From contig CAYUSB010000018.1 in NCBI GenBank assembly GCA_964447205.1, positions 62,001-126,000 on the forward strand: a DNA stretch of 64,000 nt, in the 5' to 3' direction. The position numbers and the translations under genes are program-made. Of this stretch, positions 1 through 9,200 are shown piece after piece (within the stretch, counting starts at the first letter, position 1; the number at the start of each line of letters is the position of its first letter). The DNA comes from JAEUKH01 sp964447205. Lineage in GTDB: Bacteria; Myxococcota_A; Polyangia; Polyangiales; Ga0077539. The notes beneath the pieces were generated by a model that saw nothing but the letters and a program-made list of their open reading frames with translations, had not been told where the DNA came from and searched no databases.

Positions 1-182
1 TCGAGGAGCCCCAGGCCCTGGGCGAGGCGCCCGAGGTGGGCCCCGAGGGCGAAGGGCTCACCCTGGTAGGTGCGCAACACCTCGAAGACCCCGTCGCCAT
101 AGAGGAACCCGCGGTCGAGCACCGACACCCGGAGGGAGTCCGGGTGGCCGTACACGCCGTCGAGGCAGACCGCGAGGGGCAT
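1..182 (-). CDS. Class IV PLP aminotransferase, N-terminal part (cut by window edge)
   Basis: Sixty codons are visible from an ATG at 182 to the window edge. The motif SVLDRGFLYGDGVFEVLR at residues 20-37 is the N-terminal signature of fold-type IV PLP enzymes: branched-chain aminotransferase, D-amino acid aminotransferase and aminodeoxychorismate lyase. The PLP lysine and the residues that separate these activities lie outside the window, so the substrate cannot be named. It starts 25 bases after the stop of the giant TPR gene on the same strand and may be co-transcribed with it. No good ribosome-binding site is visible. The family call is firm; the specific activity is unknown. Confidence 0.85.
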   Translation of the reverse strand, partial: MPLAVCLDGVYGHPDSLRVSVLDRGFLYGDGVFEVLRTYQGEPFALGAHLGRLAQGLGLL

Positions 183-207
183 CGGGACGCGAGGACGAGG
201 CGGCGGG

Positions 208-3200
208 TCAGGACTTGAGCTGCGCGAGCAGGGCGCTCGCCCGGGCGTGGGTCTTGTCGGAGTCGACGGCCCGCTCCAGCATGCCCACGGCCTTGGCCTT
301 GTCGCCCTGCTGATGGAGGGTGTCGCCGAGGTGGTAGTACACGTCGGCCTTGGTGAGCCCGTGGCTCGGGTCGAGGCGCTGGAGCAGGAGGGCCCGAAAG
401 GTCTTCTGGGCCCGCTCGAGGTCGCCGGTCTTGAGGCACAAGAGCCCAAGGTCGCGCAGGATGGGCACGTTGGTCAGGTCGATCTTGAAGGCCTGATCGT
501 AGAGGCTCAGGGCCCGCAGGTCGTCGCCCCCGGCCTCGTAGGCCCGCCCGAGCCGGTGCTGCCACTGGGCCAGCTCCTTCGAGCGGCGGGTGCCGAACGA
601 CGCGATGATGCGCTCGATGATCGGGATGGCGTCGCCCTCCCGGCCCGCGCTTGAGTACAGATCGACCAGGGGGAGGAGCACCTCCCGGTCGTCGCCGTCG
701 AGGCTCTGGGCCTGCTCCAGCCAGCGCAGGGCCGCGGCCTCGTCCCGGAGGCGGTCGCGGCCGAGCTGGGCGAGATTCTTCAGGAGCAGAACCTTCTGCT
801 TGGGGTCGGGCACCACGGCCACCTCGCGCTCGATGGCCGTAGCCAGGAGCCGGTCGTCGTGCTTGCGGGCCGCGAGGTCTTTGAGGGCCGCCAGCGACTC
901 GGCGTGGGTGGGGTCGAGCTCCAGGGCCCGGAAGAGGGTGACCTGGGCCGCGTCGAGGTCGCCCCCGCGCTCGGACTGAATCCGCGCCAGGTGCAGGGCC
1001 AGGGCCGCCCCCTCGGGACCGCTGGGGCTCAGGGCCAGGGCCCGGCTCAGCATCTCCTTGGCCCGGTCCCACTGGGAGGCCCCCTCGGCGAGGCGGCTGA
1101 GGGCCCGCAAGGCCCCCACGTGGTCGGGGTCGCGGGCCAGGACCCGCTCGTACAGCTCCACCGCCCGGGCCGTGTCGCCGAGCTCGCGCTCGGACAGCTC
1201 GCCGATCCGCACGAGGATGGTCAACTCGTTGCCGATGTCCCCGGCGCTGGCGTAGTCGTCGGCCCGGCGCTCGAGGAGCTCGCCGAGGTCGCTCCAGCGG
1301 CGCTCGGCGGAGTAGATGCGCTCGAGCTCGTTGCCCGCCGCCACGTGGGTGGGCACCTCGTCGAGCACGTCACGCAGGAAGTCGGCCGCCGTCGCGAGGT
1401 CGGAGAACCGGGTCTCGTGCAGTCGGGCCAGCTCCAGGCGCACCGCGGCGCGCTCGTCGGTGCTCAGGGCCGCGTCGAGCCGGCTCCGCAGGGCGTCGTC
1501 GAGGTCGCGCCAGCGCTCGGCCCGGGACAGGAGGGCCTCCAGGCTCTGCCGGGCGGCGAGGTCGTTGGGCTCGAAATCGAGCAGGTCGCGCCAGGCCGCC
1601 ACGGCCCGGTCGATGTCGTCGAGGGGGCCCGCGTAGAGCTCGGCCACCTCGCGGCGCAGGGCCACGGCCCGGGTGGGGTCGTCGGTGATCCGGGCCCGGC
1701 GGGCCAGGAGGTCGGCCACGTCAGCGTGGCGCCCCTGGGCCCTGCGCAGGCGGGCCAGGGCGTCGAGGGCCTCGGTGTCGGCCTCGTCGATGTCGAGGAG
1801 GAGGGCGGACAGGGCCGCGGCCTCGTCGAGGTCGTGCAGCCGGGTCTCGGCCAGGTCGGCGGCCTCGCGGAGCATCCGCTTGCGGGCGTCGATGTCGAGC
1901 TCGAGCTCGGCCCGACGGCGCAGGGTGGCCACGAGGTCGGCCTCGCGCCCGGGGCCCCGACGGACCCCCTCCAGGAGCTCGAGGGCGTCGAGGTTTTCGG
2001 GGTCGGCCGCGAGGGTGGCCAGGAGGCGCTCCTCGGCGGAGGCCGGGTCGCCCAGGTGGTCGAGGTACCACCGGGCGGCCCGGAGGTTGAGGGCCGCGGC
2101 GTCCATCGGGTCGAGGGCGTGGCGCTCGAGGGCCTCTTCGGCCACGCCCCGGAGGCGGTCCCAGGCCCCGGCCGCAGGGGCGAGGCGCTCGAGCTCCAGG
2201 AGGGTCTGCTCGTCGCGGGGGTCGACCCCGAAGGCCCGAACCTGGGCGTCGAGGGCCCCCCGCACATCGCCCAGGCGGTCTTCCCGCAGCCGGGCCAGGT
2301 CGCCCAGGAGCCGCACCTTGTCGGCGTCGAGGTCGGCGTCCCCGACCCGCAGCTCGGTGAGCCAGGCCAGGCGCTGGACGTCGTCGTTGCGCAGGTAGCT
2401 GGCCTCCAACACCTCCAGGGCGTCGGGGCGCACGGAGGGCTGGGCCAGGAGCCGCTCGACCCCGGCCAGGGCCTCGGGCGAGGTGGGGGTACGGTCGAGC
2501 ACGTTGCGGTAGGCCGTGAGGGCCCCTGCCCCGTCTTCGAAGCGCTTCTCGCGCAGCTCGGCCACCCGCACCTCCAGGGCGTCGAGGGACTCCGGGGCCC
2601 CGAGGGTCACCCGACGCTCAAGCACCTCCAGGAGCTCGGGCCACTGGGCGTTGCGCCCGTGCAGGGCGTCGAGGGCCTCGAGGACCTCCTCGGTGTCGCC
2701 CGCGATGTCGAGGGCCCGGCGGTACCCGCGCACGGCCCGGGCGTCGTCCTCGAGCCGGTCGCGGGCGATCTCCGCGGCCCGCACCGAGAGCTCTCCTCCG
2801 ACGGTGGGATCGCCCGTGGCCGCGGCCTCTTCTTCGAGGACCTCGACCAGGTCGCTCCACCGCTGGAGGGCCCCGGAGAGGCGCTCCAGCTCCATCCGGG
2901 CGTCGAAATCGGACGGGTCTTCGTGCAGGGCCCTGCGCCAGGTGGCGAAGGCCATGGCGAGGTCGCCCCGGCCGCTCTCGTGGACCTGGGCCAGGGCCTT
3001 GAGCTCGGCCAGACGGGCGCTGGGGTCCTCGATCCCGGTGAGCTTGAGCTCCACGATGGCCACCAGGTCGTCCCAACGATGGGCCGACCTGAACAGGGGC
3101 TCGAGGATCTCCACGGCCCCGGCCCGCTGCCCCTCGTCGTCGGCGAGGGACCGCACGGCCGCGAGGGCCACGGCGTTGCCCGGCTCGACCTCCAGGACCT

Positions 3201-6200
3201 CGCGGTAGCTCTCCAGGGCCGCCTCGGGCTCCTGGAGGCGCTCGGCCAGGAGGGCCCCGATCCGCAGGCGGAGGGGGGTCCGGGCCTGGTCGTCGGCGGC
3301 CAGGGCCGACTGGGTCCGGAGGTTTTCGAGCAGGTCCGACCAGCTCTGCTGCCGCTCGTAGAGCCGCTCGAGGGCCCCGAGGGCCTCGCGGTCGTCGGGC
3401 ACGTCGTCGAGGACCCGGCGGTACGCGTCGACGGCCCGCTGCGGGTCGCCGAGGTCGATCTCCCACAGCTTGCCGAGGCGCAGGGCCGTCACCCGGCGGA
3501 CCTCCACGTCGGGCTCGATGTCGAGGCGCTGCTGGAGCACCTCGGCCAGGCGCGGGATGTCGCGGCGGCTGACGTAGAGCCCGTCGAGGGCTTCGAGGGA
3601 GGCCACGTCCCCGGGGTCGATGTCGAGGGCCCGGCGGAAGGCGTCGATGGCCTTGTCCGGGTCGTTGAGCATGTCCCGCTGCTGCTCGCCGATCTGCCGC
3701 AGGAGGAAGGTGCGGATCTCGTCGTCGAGGGAGCGGGCCACCTTGCGCTCGAGGACCTCGACGTGGCCCTCCCAGTCAGACAGAAGGACGTGGAGGTTTT
3801 CGAGGAGGTCGAGGACGTCGAGCTGGGTCTCGTCGATGGCGAACAGGCGGTTGTACGCGTCGATGGCCGACCGGGGGTCGTCCCGGCGCTGGTCGTGGGT
3901 GCTCGCGATGGCCCGCAGAAGGTCGGTCTGCACGACGGTGTCGTCGGTGGCCGCGAGGGCCGTCTCGTACGTGGTCACGAGGTCGTCCCAGAGGGAGTGC
4001 TCGGCCGCCAGGCGCTCGGCGGCCTCGCGGGCCTCGCCGTCGGCGGGGTCGGCCGCGAAGGCCTGCGAGAAGGCCGCGAAGGCCGCGGTGACGTCGCCGT
4101 CACGGACCTCCTTGAGGGTCCCGATCTCGCGCAGGAGCTGGCCCCGCTCGATGGGGTCTTCGCTCGCGGCGAGGCGGAGGTTGAGGGCCACCACGAGGCG
4201 GCGCCAGTCGTCGAGCTCGCGGTAGATGGGCTCGAGGATCTCGACGATGGACAGGCGCTGCCCGGGGTTGGCGTCGGCCACGGCCTCCAGGGCCCGGACG
4301 GCCTCCTTGTGGTCGCGGCGCTCGTCGAGGATCTCGCGGAACGACTCCACGGCCCCCCGCGGGTCGTCGAGGCGCTCGACCCGGAGCTTGCCCAGGCGAA
4401 ACCGGAAGGTGGCCCGGGCCTCGGGGTCGGCGGCGTCGGCGATGCGCCGGTCGAGCAGCTCGGCCAGCTCGGGCCAGGCCTCGGTGCGCACGAGGAGGGC
4501 GTCGAGGCGCTCGACGGCCTGGGTGTCGGCCGGATCGGTGTCGAGGATGGCCCGGTAGTCCTCGATGGCCCGGGCGAGGTCGCCGCGGCGGTCCTCGTCG
4601 ATCACGGCGATCTTGAAGAGGTAGCCCTTGCGCTCGTCGGGGGCGTCGGCCCGGTCGGCCGCGTCGCGGTAGAGCCCCAGGAGCTCGTCCCAGGCCTCGC
4701 TCCGCAGGAGGAGTGCCTCCAGGGCCGCGAAGACCTCGGCCCGGCCAGGGTCGAAGGCCAGGGCCCGGCGGTACCACACCCGGGCCCGGGCGGGGTCGCC
4801 CACGTGGGTGTCGAAGAGCGACCCGGCGAGGAAGCTCAGCTCGGCCGTGTCGTCGTCGTCGACGGTCACGGTCTCCAGGGCCGCGGCGTAGATCTCCGCG
4901 AGGCGGCCGTGTTTGTCGGTGCTCCGGGCGAGGCGGGTGAGCACCTCCCAGGTCTCGCGGTCGCCGAGCTCCTCGCGGAAGACGCGGGCGTAGGTCTCGA
5001 GGGCCTTGTCGAGGTCGCCCACGGTCTCCTCGTAGAGGGTCCCGAGGCTGCCCAGGAGGGCCTTGCGGGCGTGGACGTCGCCCTCGGCCGCGATGCGGGC
5101 CTCGAGGGCCGCGATGAGCTTCGGGGTGTCCATCCGCCGCCGGTAGATGGGCTCGAGCATGGCCGCGGTGCGAGCCGCGTAGCCGGTGCGGGCCCCGAGG
5201 CGCTCGAGGGAGGTCACCGTGGCCTCGTGGTCGGGCTGACGCTCGAGGACCTCGTGGAAGTGATCGAGGGCCCGGTCGGCGTCGTTCAGGTGGTCCATGG
5301 CCACCGACCCGAGCCGGAAGTGCAGGTCGGCCACGTCGGCCCCGTCCTGGGGGAGCTGCCCCTCCAGGAGGGAGGCCAGGTCTTCCCAGCGCCCCTCGGC
5401 GGCGTAGAGCCGCTCGAGGGCCAGGGTGGCCTCGCGGTCAAACCCGTGGTCGAGGATGGCCTCGTGGGCCCGCACGGCGGCGGCCCGGTCGTGCAGGCGG
5501 CCCTCGCAGATGGCGGCCTGCTTGCGCAGGAGGGCCTTCTGGGCGCCGGAGTCGGCGGCGAGCTCGGTCTTGCGGCGCACCACCGCGAGGAGCTCGGACC
5601 AGGCCCCGGAGGCCTCGTGCAGGGCCTCCAGGGCGTCGAGGGCCGGGGCGTAGTCGGGCTGCTGATCGAGGGCCTTCTCGTAGTAGGCCCGGGCCTTGAC
5701 GAGGTCGCCGAGGTCGTGTTGGGCCACCGAGGCGACCTTCATCAGCACCTCGCGCTGGAGGGTCGGATCGAGCAGGTCGGGGGCCACGATCTCCAGGGTG
5801 GCCACGAGATCGGCGTGCCGACCCGCGGCCCGGGCCAGCTCCTCCACCCGAGCGAGGCGGGCGCTCACCTCGGGCTCGTGGAGCGACTCGCGCAGCTCCA
5901 GGGCCGCCCGGTCGAAGGCCCGGGCCGGGTCGTTGAGGCCGATCTCGCACACGTCCGCCCCGCGGGCGTAGGCCTGGCGCCGCTCGTCGGGGTCGTCGGT
6001 GTCGGCGGCCACCCGGTCGAGCACGGCCACGAGCTTGTCCCAGGCGTTTTCGGCCTGGAGGACGGGGTCGAGGGCCCGCCCCGCGGCCAGGGCCACCCCG
6101 GGGTTGGGGTCGGCCAGGAGGCCCTCCAGGGCCGCCCGGGCCGTCGGGTGGACGGGGTCGAGGGAGAGGGCCTCGCGGTAGTGCTCCACGGCCACGAGGG

Positions 6201-9200
6201 GCTCGCGGGTGCGCACCCGGCGGGTCTCTCCGAGCCGTACGATGATCGCGAGGCGGTCGTCGTCTTCGGTGGCGGCGGCCAGGTCCTGCTCGAGGATCGA
6301 CACGAGGGCGGGCCACGCGTCGCTGAGCTCGTAGAGCCGGGTCAGGGCCGCGTGGATCGTGCGGTCGGGTCCGTGGGCGTCGAGGACCTCGCGGTACAGG
6401 GTCACCGCCGCGGGGATGTCGGCGATCCGGGCCTCGAGCACGGCCGCGGCCTGCACGAGGAGGGCCTTCTGGCCTTCGGGGTCGTCGGTGAGGGCCGCGT
6501 CCTGGCGCAGGGTGGCCACGAGGTCGGGCCAGCCCTCGGTCTTCTCGTAGAGCCGGGCGAGGGCCTTGAGGGCCTCGCGGTCGGTGGGGTCGATCTCGAG
6601 GCGGGCCCGCTGGGCCTGGAGGGCCCCGGGGAGGTCTCCGAGCTCGTCCTCGAGGATCTCCGCGGCCTGGGCCAGGAGCGACCGGCGCATCACGGGATCG
6701 GGCTCGTGCTCGGCCCGCAGGGACAGGGCCTCGACGAGCCCGCGGGGGTTTTGTAGGCCGCGGTAGAGGCGCTCGAGGGCCAGGGCCGCCGAGCTCACCA
6801 CCTCGGTGTCGTCGGGGGCCACGGCCAGGAGCCGACGGAAGGTCTGCTCGGCCTTGACGTGGTCGAAGAGGCGGTCGTCGTAGAGGTTGGCGAGGTCGCG
6901 CAGGACGGCCACCTGGGCGGCCCCCACCCGGGGGTCGACCGCGGCCCGCTCCAGGGCCTCGGCGGCCCGAGCGTCCTGGGCGGCCACGGTGGACAGCCGC
7001 AGGAGCTCGTCGCGCAGGAGGTCGCTCCCGGGCTCCTCGGCGAGGGCCAGGGTGATGGCGTCGAAGGCCCCGGAGGCGTCGCGCAAGACCAGCTCCCGCT
7101 GATCGGCCACCCGACGCAGGAGCTCGGCCCGGGCCCCGGGGGCCTCGGTGCCCTCCAGGCGGACGAGGAGCATCCGCACGAGGTTTTGAGCCCCGGCGTC
7201 GCCGTCGGCCTCGTACAGGCCCTCCAGGACGGCCCCGGCTTCGGCCCGCAGGGACGGCACCTCGAGGAGGCGCTCGAGCCCGGCCCGGGCCCCCGCGTGG
7301 GTGGGGTCTTGCCCGACCACGGCGGCGTAGTCGCCGAGGGCCCCGGGGCCCTCCCCGAGCTGCCGCTCGCGCACTTCTCCGCGGCGAAACTGAAGCTCTC
7401 GGGCGTCTTCGGGGGCTTCGGTCCCGAGGTCGAGGCGACGGCAGAGGAGGGCGTCGAGCTCGACCCAGCGGCCGAGGCGTACGAGGAGGCGATCGAGGGC
7501 CCGGGCGGCCCCCTCGTGGCGGGGATCGAGCCCGAGGACCCGCCCGTAGACCGCGGCGGCCTCGGCGGGCAGATCGAGGATCTCCTCCAGGAGGAGGGCC
7601 TCTTCGAGGAGGAGCTCGATGCGGGCCGAGGGCTCGGGGCAGCGGTCGACCCAGACGGCGTAGAGGGACCGCAGGTCGTCCCAACGCTCGCGGTCTTGAT
7701 AGAGCCTGCGGAGGGCCCCGAAGGCGTGGGGGTCGAGGCCCCCCGCGTCGATGACCATGCGGTGGAAGGGCTCGGCGGCCACGGGGTGGTCGAGGCGCTC
7801 GTCGTAGACCGCGGCGGCCCGCCGGGCGAGGCGGACCCGCACGTCTTCGGCGAGGTCGGGTCGTCGGGCGATCTCGGCGAGGCCCGCGGCGAACTCCTCG
7901 CCCCAGCCCCCGGCCAGGGCCAGCTCGGCCAGGACGTCGGCCACCTCCTCGGAGTCGGGCTGCTCGCCGAGGGTCGTGCGCAGGAGCTCGAACCCCTGCC
8001 GGACGTCGTCGAGCTGCTCGGCGTAGACCCGGGCGAGGCGCAGGGCCAGGGCCCGTCGGCTGGCCGGGGAGGCCGCGGCCTCCAGCAGGATCTGCAGGAC
8101 CCAGGCGAGCCGGGCGTGGTCGCCGGTCTGGGCAAACTCGGGCTCGAGGATCTCGGCCACGGGGACCCTCCAGGCCTCGTCGCGCAGGAGGGCCTCGAGG
8201 GCCCCGAGGGAGGGTCCGTGGTGGGCCACGAGCCCGAGGGCCTCGCGGAAGGCCGCCACGGCCCCGGCCTTGTCGTCGAGGCGCTCGACCTTGAGGGCTC
8301 CGAGGCGGTAGGCCAGCTCGGCCCGGGCGGGGCCCTCGGCGAGGTCGCGCCGGATGGCCATGAGGGCGGCGAGCTCGGCCCAACGCTCGGCGGTTTGGGC
8401 GAGCTGCGAGAGGGCCTCGAGGGCCTCGGGGTCGGCCGGGTCGTCGGCGAGGACGGCCCGGTACCGCTCGCTGGCGGCGTCGGGTTGCCCGAGGAAGTCT
8501 TCTTCGATCCGGGCGGCCTCGAAGCGCAGGCTGCGGCGGCTGCCGGGGTCCTGGGCCCGGGACAGGCGGTGGTCGTACAGGGCCCGCAGGTCGGACCACT
8601 GGCCGCCCTGGCGCAGGAGGCGGTCGAGGGTGTCGATGACGTGGGGGTCGTCGGGCGAGGCCGCGAGGGCCGCCTGGTAGCGGGCCACGGCGGCGTCGAG
8701 GGCCCCGAGCTTGTCGGCCTCGATGGCGGCGGCCTTGTCGCGGAGGCGGGCCTGCTCGGCGGGGTCGTGGAGGCTGCGGGCCCGGGCGTCGTAGGTGTCG
8801 ACGAGGCTCTGCCAGCTCCCGGCGGCGGCGGCGGAGGCCTCGAGGTTGGCTTCGATCTCGGGCGACTCGGGGCGCAGGGTGTAGGCCCGCAGGGCCCACT
8901 GGAAGGCCGCGGGCCGGTCGCCGAGGCGGGTGGCGGCGATCTCGCGCAGGCGCAGGAGGTGCTCGATGGCCCCGTCGACGTCCGCGGGGTCGAGGGCATT
9001 GAGGAGGACCTCGAAGAGTTGAGCCAGGCGCGGCCAGCGCTCTTCGTGCAGGTAGATGGGCACCAGGGCCCGGGTGGCCGCGAGGTTGTCGGGCTCGACG
9101 GACAAGACCCGCTCATAGCTGCGGAAGGCTCGGGCCGGTTGGCCGAGGCGCTCTTCATAGACCCGCGCCGCACGGAACGACAGGGCCACCTTGGCCGCCG